A stretch of DNA of 64,000 bases from Rhizobium sp. R635. GTDB lineage: Bacteria; Pseudomonadota; Alphaproteobacteria; Rhizobiales; Rhizobiaceae. Shown one piece after another: positions 1 to 7,585 of this stretch (position 1 is its first letter; each line of letters starts with the position of its first letter). Below the pieces are notes generated by a model that was not told the DNA's origin, made no database searches, and saw only the letters and a program-made list of their open reading frames with translations. The DNA is taken from the NCBI RefSeq assembly GCF_002211285.1, contig NZ_LOKX01000034.1, positions 248,001-312,000 of the forward strand, written 5' to 3'. Position numbers and translations under genes: made by a program.

Positions 1-1356
1 GACGAGCACCAGCGCGATCGCGACGATCGGGCCGGACACTTCCTTCATCGCCTTATAGGTGGCCGCCCGCGGCGACAGGCCGTGTTCGATGTTGCGCTCG
101 ACGTTTTCGACCACCACGATCGCGTCGTCGACGACGATACCGATCGCCAGCACCAATCCGAACAGGCTGAGCGCGTTGATCGAGAAGCCGAAGACATACA
201 TGACCGCGAAGGTGCCGATGATCGAGACCGGGACCGCGATCAGCGGAATGATCGAAGCGCGCCATGTCTGCAGGAACAGGATGACGACGAGGACGACGAG
301 CGCGATGGCTTCGAGCAGCGTGTCGATGACCTTCTCGATCGAAGCACGCACGAACTTCGTCGTATCGTAGACGATCTCGTATTTGACGCCCTGCGGCATG
401 GCGAGCTGCAACTGATCCATCGTGTTGCGGACGTTGTCGGCGATCTCGATCGCGTTCGAGCCGGGCGCCTGAAGCACGGCGACGGCAACGGCCGGCTTGC
501 CGTCGAGCAGCGAGCGCAGCGTATAGTCGGCAGCGCCGAGTTCGATGCGGGCGACGTCGCGAAGGCGGGTGATTTCGCCACTGGCGCCCGTCTTGACGAT
601 GATGTTGCCGAATTCTTCGGGCGTGCGCAGGCGGCCCTGGGCATTGACGTTCAGCTGCAGGTCGACGCCCGGCTGGCTCGGCGACGCACCGATGATGCCG
701 GCCGCCGCCTGGACGTTCTGCGAGCTGATCGCATTGCTGATGTCGCTTGCGGCGAGATCGTGCTCGGCGGCCTTCTGCGGGTCGATCCAGACGCGCATCG
801 AATAGTCGCCGGCGCCGAAGACCTGCACCTGGCCGACACCGGGGATACGGGCAAGCCGATCCTTGATGTTCAAGGTCGCGTAATTGCGGAGATAGGTAAT
901 GTCGTGACTGTCGCCGTCGGAGACGAGGTTGACGACCATGATGAAGTCGGGCGAACTCTTGACCGTCGTAATACCCAGCGCGCGAACTTCGGCAGGCAGG
1001 CGCGGTTCGGCCTGGCTGACGCGGTTCTGCACGAGCTGCTGCGCCTTGTCGGGATCGGTGCCGAGCTTGAAGGTGACGGTCACGTTGAGCACGCCGTCCG
1101 ACGTCGCCTGGCTGGACATGTAGAGCATGCCCTCGACGCCGTTGATCTGCTCTTCGAGCGGTGTCGCCACCGTTTCGGCGATGACGCTCGGGTTCGCGCC
1201 GGGATAGGTGGCGCGCACGACGACCGACGGCGGCACGACTTCGGGATATTCGGAAATCGGCAGCGCGCGCAGGCCGATCAGGCCGGCAACCACGATGAGG
1301 ACCGAAAGAACGCCGGCAAAAACCGGCCGGTCGACAAAGAATCTGGAGATGTTCAT
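1..1356 (-). CDS. RND efflux permease, HAE1/AcrB family, C-terminal part outside window
   Basis: This is the inner-membrane proton-driven pump of a tripartite drug or solvent efflux system. The 452 visible codons begin MNISRFFVDRPVFAGVL, the usual RND opening, followed by the porter-domain text YPEVVPPSVVVRATYPGA and EQINGVEGM. Near residue 405 the TM4 motif GIVVDDAIVVVENVERN carries the paired aspartates used for proton relay. A GGAGAGGG ribosome site precedes the ATG. The gene lies 117 bp downstream of its adaptor gene on the same strand. The rest of the permease, about 600 residues, lies beyond base 1. Substrate cannot be read from the sequence. Confidence 0.93.
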   Translation of the reverse strand, partial: MNISRFFVDRPVFAGVLSVLIVVAGLIGLRALPISEYPEVVPPSVVVRATYPGANPSVIAETVATPLEEQINGVEGMLYMSSQATSDGVLNVTVTFKLGTDPDKAQQLVQNRVSQAEPRLPAEVRALGITTVKSSPDFIMVVNLVSDGDSHDITYLRNYATLNIKDRLARIPGVGQVQVFGAGDYSMRVWIDPQKAAEHDLAASDISNAISSQNVQAAAGIIGASPSQPGVDLQLNVNAQGRLRTPEEFGNIIVKTGASGEITRLRDVARIELGAADYTLRSLLDGKPAVAVAVLQAPGSNAIEIADNVRNTMDQLQLAMPQGVKYEIVYDTTKFVRASIEKVIDTLLEAIALVVLVVILFLQTWRASIIPLIAVPVSIIGTFAVMYVFGFSINALSLFGLVLAIGIVVDDAIVVVENVERNIEHGLSPRAATYKAMKEVSGPIVAIALVLV

Positions 1357-1399
1357 ATCAAAGCCCTCTCCGGGGTGAACATGGATGCAAAGTCCCTCT

Positions 1400-1421
1400 C
1401 CGGCGGTTCGAGAACCGCCGG
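1400..1421. repeat. GC-rich inverted repeat between RND adaptor and permease
   Basis: Arms CCGGCGGTT (1400-1408) and AACCGCCGG (1413-1421) pair perfectly around a CGAG loop. The 117-bp gap between the two RND genes also holds CCCTCTCC three times (1364, 1394, 1447), and the last copy is followed by GGGGGAGAAGG, resembling fragments of rhizobial intergenic mosaic repeats. It may stabilise or partly terminate the adaptor message. Function is inferred. Confidence 0.5.
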
Positions 1422-1473
1422 CGGGTCATATCATTTCGGGTATTGGCCCTCTCCTGGGGGAGAAGGCGAAATC

Positions 1474-2664
1474 CTATTGAGCGGTCGCGACCTTCTCTTC
1501 CATCTGCGGAATGACGACGGCGCCCGGACGGATGCGTTGCAGGCCGTTGACGACGATCTTCTCGCCGGCAGTCAGGCCGCTTTCGACCACACGCTGGCCG
1601 TCAGCCAGCGTGCCGAGCTGGACCTGCCGGTAGGCCACCTTGTTCTCGCCGTCGACGACGAAGACGAACTTCTTGTCCTGGTCCGTGCCGACGGCGCGGT
1701 CACTGATGACGATCTTGTTCTCGGCCTTCGGCTGCCCCATGCGCACGCGCACGAACTGGCCGGGGATCAGGCGTCCGCCCGGATTGTCGAAGACAGCGCG
1801 AACGCCGATCGTGCCGCTCGACGCATCGACCTCGTTGTCAATCAGCTGCAGCTTGCCCTTGATCGGCGTGCCCTCGTCGGCGAGCGTGCCGACCTCGACC
1901 GGGATCTCTTCGACGGGCGGCAGGGCGCCGTTCGTCTGCGGAAGCTGGGCAAGAGCGCGCGTCACCATCTCTTCGCTGGCGTTGAAGCTTGCATAGATCG
2001 GATCGACCGAAACGAGCGTCGTCAGCTCAGGCGAAGCCGAGCCGGCCGCAACCAGGTTGCCTGTCGTCACCTCGATCTTGCCGATGCGGCCGGAAACCGG
2101 CGCCCGCACCTGCGTATAATCGAGATTGAGCTGGGCCGACTGCAATGCTGCCTGCGCCGAACGCAGCCCCGCCTGCGCCTCGGCCAGCGCGCTCTGGCGC
2201 TGATCGAGATCGCTCTGGGAGATGGTGCGGTTGTCGGAAAGCCTGCGGCCGCGGTCGAGTTCGGTCTGCGCCAGGCTGACCTTGGCTTCGGCCGAAGCGA
2301 CCTGCCCTTGCGCCTGCGCCACGCTCGCCTGGTAGGGAGCCGGATCGATGGTGAAGAGCAGGTCGCCCTGCTTCACCAGCGCACCCTCACGGAAAGCGAC
2401 CGAAAGGATGGCGCCCTCGACACGGGGACGGACCTGGACACGATCGACCGCTTCGAGGCGGCCGGAAAAACTCTCCCAGGCCGTCACGTCGCGGGCCGCG
2501 ACGACGGCAACCGTCACCGGCACGGCAGGAGGCTGCGCGGGCTCGGATGCGGCCGTGGCGGTCGAGCTCATCGGCAGTTCGAAAAACAATGCAGCGCCTG
2601 AAACGGACGCAATAAGGCCTATGCCGGCGCCCATGAGGGCCCAGCGCTTGCTTCTGGACGTCAT
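1474..2664 (-). CDS. RND efflux periplasmic adaptor (membrane fusion protein)
   Basis: The 396-residue protein bridges the inner-membrane pump and an outer-membrane channel. It has an N-terminal hydrophobic anchor (about residues 9-30), a lipoyl half-motif (FREGALVKQGDLLFTIDPAPY), a coiled-coil hairpin rich in Ala, Gln and Glu (about 115-175), the second lipoyl half (VRAPVSGRIGKIEV) and a beta-barrel and membrane-proximal C-terminus ending in GLQRIRPGAVV. A strong AAGGAGAG site precedes the ATG. The hydrolase-like gene ends 46 bp upstream on the same strand, so the three genes may be cotranscribed. No outer-membrane factor gene is present nearby. Confidence 0.93.
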   Translation of the reverse strand: MTSRSKRWALMGAGIGLIASVSGAALFFELPMSSTATAASEPAQPPAVPVTVAVVAARDVTAWESFSGRLEAVDRVQVRPRVEGAILSVAFREGALVKQGDLLFTIDPAPYQASVAQAQGQVASAEAKVSLAQTELDRGRRLSDNRTISQSDLDQRQSALAEAQAGLRSAQAALQSAQLNLDYTQVRAPVSGRIGKIEVTTGNLVAAGSASPELTTLVSVDPIYASFNASEEMVTRALAQLPQTNGALPPVEEIPVEVGTLADEGTPIKGKLQLIDNEVDASSGTIGVRAVFDNPGGRLIPGQFVRVRMGQPKAENKIVISDRAVGTDQDKKFVFVVDGENKVAYRQVQLGTLADGQRVVESGLTAGEKIVVNGLQRIRPGAVVIPQMEEKVATAQ

Positions 2665-2710
2665 CAGTACTCTCCTTGCGGCCCCAGGCCGCCGAAATAT
2701 CAGATCTTCT

Positions 2711-3526
2711 TCAATGCAATTGCGGTTGGACGCTCACGTCCTGAAGGAAACTTCCGAAATGGCGGCTGACGTGCCCCTGCCAGTCGGGCGCTTCCCCGGA
2801 TTTCCCACCATAAATCGAGGGCCAGCCCGTCCCGGCGGGAAGGACATGCTGGCGCACACCGACGCCGGCCTTTTTCAGGCGGGCACCGTAACCGAGTGTT
2901 TCGTCATGCAGAGGATCGTCCTCGGCGGTGAAGATCAGCGCCGGCGCGACACCTGAAAGACGCGAACAGAGGCAAGGCGCCGCGTAAGGGTGGCAGCCGC
3001 CGCCGCTTAAGTAATGGCTCCAGCCGTCCGTCCAGCGCTGCCGCATGCCGATCGCTTCGGCCTTGCGGATCGAGGACGTGCCCATGAAGGGATCGAGCAG
3101 CGGCGAAATCAGCACCTGGCCGTCGAGCGCATCCGGCATCTGGTCGCGCGCCTTGAGCGCCACGCCGGCGGCGACATTGCCGCCTGCCTCTTCGCCGGCG
3201 ACGAAGAGCAGCGACTTGCGGTCGCCGAGACCGGCAGCACGTTTGTTGGCGAGATAGGTGAAAACGGAAAAGGAAACTTCCAGCGCCTTCGGAAACAAAT
3301 TGCCGGACAGGCTGCTGTAATCGACGGCGGCGACGATCGCGCCTGCCTTGGCAAGGCTCATCGCCACCGGCCGATCGACGTTCGTTTCGCTGTCGAGAAA
3401 TGCGCCGCCATGCAGGTAAAGCACGATCGGCGGGCCCTTGCCGTAATCGGCGCCCTGGTAGACACGCGCGGAAACGGGGCCGATGGCCACCTTGTCCAGC
3501 ATCATGTCTTTCCATTCCACCGTCAT
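2711..3526 (-). CDS. alpha/beta-hydrolase fold protein (HSL-like) lacking the catalytic serine
   Basis: The 271-residue protein resembles the hormone-sensitive-lipase branch of alpha/beta hydrolases: the oxyanion-hole HGG is at residues 39-41 and a late acid region reads AEDDPLHDE. The nucleophile elbow, normally GDSAGG, reads GEEAGG at 111-116, so glutamate (codon 3188-3190) replaces serine, and no clear HGF-type catalytic histidine is seen. Hydrolysis by the usual mechanism is therefore not expected. I chose MTVEW rather than an upstream in-frame start at 3583, which has no ribosome site. It is divergent from a LysR gene and just upstream of an RND adaptor. A ligand-binding or vestigial role is possible. 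Confidence 0.75.
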   Translation of the reverse strand: MTVEWKDMMLDKVAIGPVSARVYQGADYGKGPPIVLYLHGGAFLDSETNVDRPVAMSLAKAGAIVAAVDYSSLSGNLFPKALEVSFSVFTYLANKRAAGLGDRKSLLFVAGEEAGGNVAAGVALKARDQMPDALDGQVLISPLLDPFMGTSSIRKAEAIGMRQRWTDGWSHYLSGGGCHPYAAPCLCSRLSGVAPALIFTAEDDPLHDETLGYGARLKKAGVGVRQHVLPAGTGWPSIYGGKSGEAPDWQGHVSRHFGSFLQDVSVQPQLH

Positions 3527-3603
3527 CGGTTCCGGTCTTTCTTTTGCATCTCGGCCTCGGCGCAAAGCGCCTACCGCTTGCATTTCATGAAAAAAAGATA
3601 TTG

Positions 3604-3649
3604 TTATTCAGAACAGGGAATAAGAAGCGATATCGCGATTACACTGTTC
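3604..3649. promoter_or_regulatory. Candidate LysR operators in the hydrolase/LysR intergenic region
   Basis: TTATTC (3604-3609) and GAATAA (3618-3623) form a perfect inverted repeat with an 8-base spacer. GAACAG (3611-3616) is mirrored by CTGTTC (3644-3649). They sit between divergent genes, the usual place for LysR-type sites. Binding is inferred. Confidence 0.4.
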
Positions 3650-3694
3650 CAATTCTCGAATAATGTTGCAACGCAAACTGCGGACTTGAAACCG

Positions 3695-4606
3695 ATGGAT
3701 CAACTTTCGGCAATGCGCGTCTTCATCCGCGTCGTCGAGACGGGCAATTTCACCCGCGCCGCCGACATGCTCGCCATGCCCAAGGCGACCGTGACCAACC
3801 TCATCCAGGGCCTGGAAGCGCATCTGCGCACCAAGCTTCTGAACCGCACCACCCGCCGGGTCATGGTGACCACGGACGGCGCTCTTTATTACGAGCGCGC
3901 CGCCCAGATCATCTCCGAGCTGGAAGAGCTCGACGGCAGCCTCTCCAATTCGCAAAGCCTGCCGAGCGGGCGGCTGCGCGTCGAAATGAGCGGCGCCTTC
4001 GCCGATGCGATCGTCGTTCCCGCACTGTGCGATTTCTATCAGCGCTATCCCGATATCCGCCTGGACCTCGGCGTCAGCGACCGCACGGTCGATTACCTCG
4101 TGGAAAACGTCGACTGCGCGCTGCGCGCGGGCACGCCGGCCGACCAGTCGCTGATCGCGCGGCGCGTTTCCGAGATCGAGCTGATCACCTGCGCCGCGCC
4201 GCTCTACATTCAAAAATTCGGCATGCCCGAACGGCCGGAGGATCTGGAGGCGACACACTTCTCCGTCAATTATTTCCGCGCCCAGAACAACCGGACGCTG
4301 CCCTTCGAATTCCGCAGGGACAATGAGATGGTGGAGACGACCCCGCGCTACATCGCTTCCGTCAACGACAGCCGCACCTATCTGACGGCGGCGCTGACGG
4401 GGCTCGGCGTTGCGCAGATTCCGACCTTCATGGCGCGCGAGCCGATGGCGCGAGGCGAACTCGTCCGCGTGCTGCCGGAATGGCGCCGTGATCCGGTGCC
4501 GCTCTACGTGGTCTATCCGCCGAACCGCCACCTCAGCAACAAGGTCCGCGTCTTCGTCGACTGGCTGGTGAAGCTCCTGGTCGAGGCGCGGCTGAACGAC
4601 TATTGA
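3695..4606 (+). CDS. LysR-family transcriptional regulator
   Basis: The 303-residue protein starts MDQLSAMRVFIRVVETGNF, the standard LysR winged-helix opening, with the recognition helix around residues 18-45 (FTRAADMLAMPKATVTNLI) and RTTRRVMVTTDG after it. The effector domain follows from about 90, with the late motif FVDWLVKLL typical of this subgroup. The open frame extends far upstream, but this ATG aligns with family starts. It is divergent from the defective hydrolase gene and so probably controls it, perhaps with the RND genes behind it. The effector is unknown. Confidence 0.92.
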   Translation: MDQLSAMRVFIRVVETGNFTRAADMLAMPKATVTNLIQGLEAHLRTKLLNRTTRRVMVTTDGALYYERAAQIISELEELDGSLSNSQSLPSGRLRVEMSGAFADAIVVPALCDFYQRYPDIRLDLGVSDRTVDYLVENVDCALRAGTPADQSLIARRVSEIELITCAAPLYIQKFGMPERPEDLEATHFSVNYFRAQNNRTLPFEFRRDNEMVETTPRYIASVNDSRTYLTAALTGLGVAQIPTFMAREPMARGELVRVLPEWRRDPVPLYVVYPPNRHLSNKVRVFVDWLVKLLVEARLNDY

Positions 4607-4619
4607 GGCTAAACAGATA

Positions 4620-4654
4620 CGGCCCGGAAGGCAGGGGAAACCTTCGACGGGCCG
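4620..4654. terminator. Stem-loop between convergent LysR and SDR genes
   Basis: CGGCCCG (4620-4626) pairs with CGGGCCG (4648-4654), and the adjoining GAAGG with CCTTC, giving a long interrupted stem around a 9-base loop. It begins 14 bp after the LysR stop. There is no T-run, so it is a possible Rho-assisted or bidirectional terminator. Confidence 0.5.
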
Positions 4655-4819
4655 CAATGCTGGAGGTTCGCAAGAGAGCGGGGGAACTTCACTCTTTCAC
4701 GATAAGCTATTTATAGACACTCTACACAAAATTGTAAGAGGAAAATTCTGCACGCATCGTTCAAATAGCTGCGATGACGGGCGGACCTCAGGCAAAGATG
4801 GTCCGAAGCACCCGCTTCG

Positions 4820-5563
4820 TCAGATCATGCCGCCATTGGCGCGCAGCGTCTGGCCGTTGATCCAGCCTCCATCAGGGCCGGCAAGGAAGGCGACCGCAGA
4901 AGCAATGTCATCGGGCGCTCCAAGGCGCTCCAGCGGGTTCATCTTCGCCATCCGGGCGACGAGCTCCTCCGACTTGCCGTTGAGGAAGAGATCGGTGGCG
5001 ACAGGGCCGGGCGCGACGGCATTGACGGTGATGTTGCGGCCGCGCATCTCCTTGGCCATGATCGCCGTCAGCGTTTCCACAGCGGCCTTTGTGGCGGCAT
5101 AGACGCCGTAGGTTTCGAGCTTCAGCCCCACGACCGAAGTCGAGAAATTGACGATCCGGCCCCCGTCGCGTAGGCGCCTGGCGGCTTCGCGCAGCGTATT
5201 GAAGGTGCCCTTGAGATTGACGGCGATCTGGCGGTCGAAATGCGCATCGTCGGCTTCGGCAAGCGAGGAAAGCATCATGATGCCGGCATTGTTGACGAGG
5301 ACGTCGATGCCGCCGAAGGCGGTTTCCGCCGCATCGAACATGCGGCGGACGGCTTCGGCATCGCTGACATCGGCCCTGGCCGTCAACGCTTTGCCGCCGG
5401 CATGCTCGATCTCCCGAGCCAGTTCCTCGGCCTGAGCCGCACTGCCGGAATAATTGACGACGACGGTAAAGCCGTCCTTGGCGAGCCGCCGGGCGACTTG
5501 GGCGCCGATCCCGCGGGAAGCGCCGGTGACCAGTGCGACCTTGCCGTTTTCATTGGAAACCAT
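4820..5563 (-). CDS. Short-chain dehydrogenase/reductase (classical SDR)
   Basis: This 247-residue NAD(P)-dependent oxidoreductase has all classical SDR marks: the dinucleotide motif TGASRGIG near residue 14, NNAGIMM near 90, a catalytic Ser in NFSTSVVG, and the YAATK pair near 155-159. The C-terminus has the usual INGQTLRANGGMI ending. The Arg after the glycine motif and the following VVNYSGS suggest NADPH. It is divergent from a LysR gene 108 bp away, which is probably its regulator. Substrate is not predictable. Confidence 0.9.
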   Translation of the reverse strand: MVSNENGKVALVTGASRGIGAQVARRLAKDGFTVVVNYSGSAAQAEELAREIEHAGGKALTARADVSDAEAVRRMFDAAETAFGGIDVLVNNAGIMMLSSLAEADDAHFDRQIAVNLKGTFNTLREAARRLRDGGRIVNFSTSVVGLKLETYGVYAATKAAVETLTAIMAKEMRGRNITVNAVAPGPVATDLFLNGKSEELVARMAKMNPLERLGAPDDIASAVAFLAGPDGGWINGQTLRANGGMI

Positions 5564-5618
5564 GGTTCTTCTCCTTCACCTCGTTTTCGATGAGGAGAAG
5601 ATGCGCCTTTTCCTCCAG

Positions 5619-5652
5619 CGGATAATCATGCATCATCCGCCATCACTATCCG
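5619..5652. promoter_or_regulatory. Candidate LysR operator with ATCCG half-sites
   Basis: CGGATAAT (5619-5626) and ATCATCCG (5632-5639) form an inverted repeat with one mismatch and a 5-base centre. A third ATCCG lies at 5648-5652. It sits in the 108-bp gap between the divergent SDR and LysR genes, just before the LysR start. Function is inferred from placement. Confidence 0.4.
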
Positions 5653-5671
5653 GAAATCACAAACAAAAAAT

Positions 5672-6580
5672 ATGGACAGATTCGATGCCATGCGGGTCTT
5701 TTGCCGCGTCGTGGAACGGCGCAGCTTCACCCTTGCCGCCGAAGATACCGGCCTGCCGCGCTCGACCGTCACCGACGCCATCAAGCAGTTGGAAGCCCGC
5801 CTCGGCGTGCGTCTGCTCCAGCGCACCACGCGCCATGTCAGCCCGACGCTTGACGGCGAGGCCTATTATCAGCGCTGCCTGTCGATCCTCGCCGACATCG
5901 AGGATGCCGAGGGCGCTTTTGCCGGTGCCAGACCGAAGGGCCTGCTGCGTGTCGACGTGCACGGCACCCTCGCCCGCCATTTCGTGCTGCCGAGCCTGCC
6001 GTCCTTTCTTCAAACCTATCCCGAAATCGAATTCTACATGAGCGAGGGCGACCGGCTGGTCGATCTGGTGCGAGAAGGCATCGATTGCGTGTTGCGCGTT
6101 GGCGCGCCCGAGGATAGCGACATGACCATCAGGCGCGTCGCCATGCTCGACGAGATCACACTCGCCTCTCCTGCCTATGTCGTCGCCCACGGCCTGCCGC
6201 AGCATCCCGACCGGCTTGCCGGCCATCGCATGGTCGGCTTCCACTCCAGCGGCACCGGCAGGCTGCTGCCGCTGGAATTCATCGTCGACGGCGCGGTGCG
6301 TGAGATCGCCATTCCCGCCACCATCGCCGTCAACGCCGCTGAAAGCTATGTTTCGGCAGCGAAAATGGGCCTCGGCCTGATCCAGATCCCGCGCTATCAC
6401 GCCGAAAGAGATCTCGCCGAGGGAACGCTGATCCACGTGCTTGAGGATTTCCCGCCGACCCCGACCCCGGTCTCCCTGCTCTATCCCCGCAACCGCCAGC
6501 TTTCGCCGCGCGTGCGCGTCTTCATCGACTGGCTCGTAAAGGTCTTCGCTCGACAAAATCCGGAAAACGCGCTTTCCTAA
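5672..6580 (+). CDS. LysR-family transcriptional regulator
   Basis: The 302-residue LysR protein opens MDRFDAMRVFCRVVERRSF, has a helix-turn-helix at about 18-40 (DTGLPRSTVTDAIKQLEARL) and RTTRHVSPTLDG after it. It is clearly related to the LysR protein at 3695 (shared RTTR, VRVFIDWLVK ending). The upstream A-run (AAACAAAAAAT) leaves no good ribosome site, so the start rests on family alignment. Divergence from the SDR gene suggests that it controls that gene. Confidence 0.92.
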   Translation: MDRFDAMRVFCRVVERRSFTLAAEDTGLPRSTVTDAIKQLEARLGVRLLQRTTRHVSPTLDGEAYYQRCLSILADIEDAEGAFAGARPKGLLRVDVHGTLARHFVLPSLPSFLQTYPEIEFYMSEGDRLVDLVREGIDCVLRVGAPEDSDMTIRRVAMLDEITLASPAYVVAHGLPQHPDRLAGHRMVGFHSSGTGRLLPLEFIVDGAVREIAIPATIAVNAAESYVSAAKMGLGLIQIPRYHAERDLAEGTLIHVLEDFPPTPTPVSLLYPRNRQLSPRVRVFIDWLVKVFARQNPENALS

Positions 6581-6603
6581 TATAAGCGCTTGAGGGAACG
6601 GCC

Positions 6604-6918
6604 ATGGCACTCAACGATATCACCGTCTACCAGACGGAAGACGGCTTCGTCGTCGAATTCGGCGGCGAAGGCGAAGACAGCATTGCCGTGACGCTGCGAA
6701 GCACGCCCGAGCTGACCGCCGAAAATGCCGTCGCCCGCGCCAAGGCCCTGCTTGCGGCGGCGACCGAACCGGCCCACGGCGACGGCGCGCGGAGCAAGGA
6801 CCCTGCTCTTCTCGAAGAGGAACTGGAGGAGGGCCTGGAAGATTCCTTCCCCGCGAGCGACCCGGTCTCGGTCACATCATCCTCGATCCCGATGCGCGAT
6901 CCGAACGCAGGCCGATGA
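6604..6918 (+). CDS. Small acidic protein with SFPASDP motif
   Basis: This 104-residue protein begins 23 bp after the LysR stop. Its N-terminal half is a small mixed sheet-like segment (ITVYQTEDGFVVEF), and its C-terminus has an acidic helix followed by LEDSFPASDPVSVT. That motif recurs in many short uncharacterised proteobacterial proteins. No catalytic residues, signal or membrane segment are visible. Function is unknown. It may be cotranscribed with the downstream glycosylase, 49 bp on. Confidence 0.75.
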   Translation: MALNDITVYQTEDGFVVEFGGEGEDSIAVTLRSTPELTAENAVARAKALLAAATEPAHGDGARSKDPALLEEELEEGLEDSFPASDPVSVTSSSIPMRDPNAGR

Positions 6919-6967
6919 TGCAGGCCTGATGCATGAAACGGTTTCGGGATGACGCCGGCGGCGGCGA

Positions 6968-7585
6968 ATGGTATCTGCCACGGCCATGACCGAAGGTGGA
7001 ATGACAAAGGGCGCGATCGGCGCCGGCGCGCTTGCCGGTGAAAGCCTCAAGGCGTTTTTCGAGCGCGACGCGATCACTGTCGCCCGCGATCTGCTCGGCT
7101 GCCATCTGACAGTCGATGGCGCCGGCGGCCGTATCACCGAGACGGAAGCCTATTTCCCCGATGACGAGGCTTCGCATAGTTTTCGCGGGCCCACGAAGCG
7201 CAACGGCGCCATGTTCGGCCGGCCCGGCAACGTCTACATCTACCGCATCTACGGCATGTACTGGTGCCTGAATTTCGTCTGCCATCCGGGCTCGGCCGTG
7301 CTGATCCGCGCGCTCGAGCCGGAAACGGGAATTCCTGCCATGGCGGAGCGGCGCGGCACCGATATGCTGACCGCGCTCTGCAGCGGTCCCGGCAAGCTCT
7401 GCCAGGCGCTCGGCATCGATATCGAAATCAACGACCGGCTGCTCGATCGCGCACCTTACACGCTCACGCCCTCCGCACCGGTGCCTGTCGTCTCGGGAAA
7501 ACGCATCGGCATCACGAGAAATGCCGAAGCACCATGGCGCTTCGGCATTCAGGGATCGAGATATCTCAGCAAGCCTTTCCGCTGA
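6968..7585 (+). CDS. 3-methyladenine (alkyladenine) DNA glycosylase, AAG/MPG family
   Basis: This base-excision repair enzyme removes alkylated purines from DNA. Family motifs are clear in the 205 residues: ARDLLGCHL, then ITETEAYFPDDEASHSFRG with the catalytic glutamate, the GAMFGRPGNVYIYRIYGMYWCLNFVC core, AVLIRALEP, and GPGKLCQALGI near residue 140. The C-terminus ends IQGSRYLSKPF as in bacterial members. Three in-frame ATGs (6968, 6986, 7001) are possible starts; conserved sequence begins well after all of them. It converges on the emrB gene with no gap. Confidence 0.9.
   Translation: MVSATAMTEGGMTKGAIGAGALAGESLKAFFERDAITVARDLLGCHLTVDGAGGRITETEAYFPDDEASHSFRGPTKRNGAMFGRPGNVYIYRIYGMYWCLNFVCHPGSAVLIRALEPETGIPAMAERRGTDMLTALCSGPGKLCQALGIDIEINDRLLDRAPYTLTPSAPVPVVSGKRIGITRNAEAPWRFGIQGSRYLSKPFR

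Noticed and set aside
82..2601. An 839-codon plus-strand open frame
   Set aside because: It lies opposite the RND permease and adaptor, has Arg/Asp-rich composition typical of antisense frames in GC-rich DNA and shows no recognisable domain.
3014..3694. N-terminal extension of the first LysR gene
   Set aside because: LysR proteins begin at the HTH; the extension overlaps the hydrolase gene antisense and has no conserved sequence.
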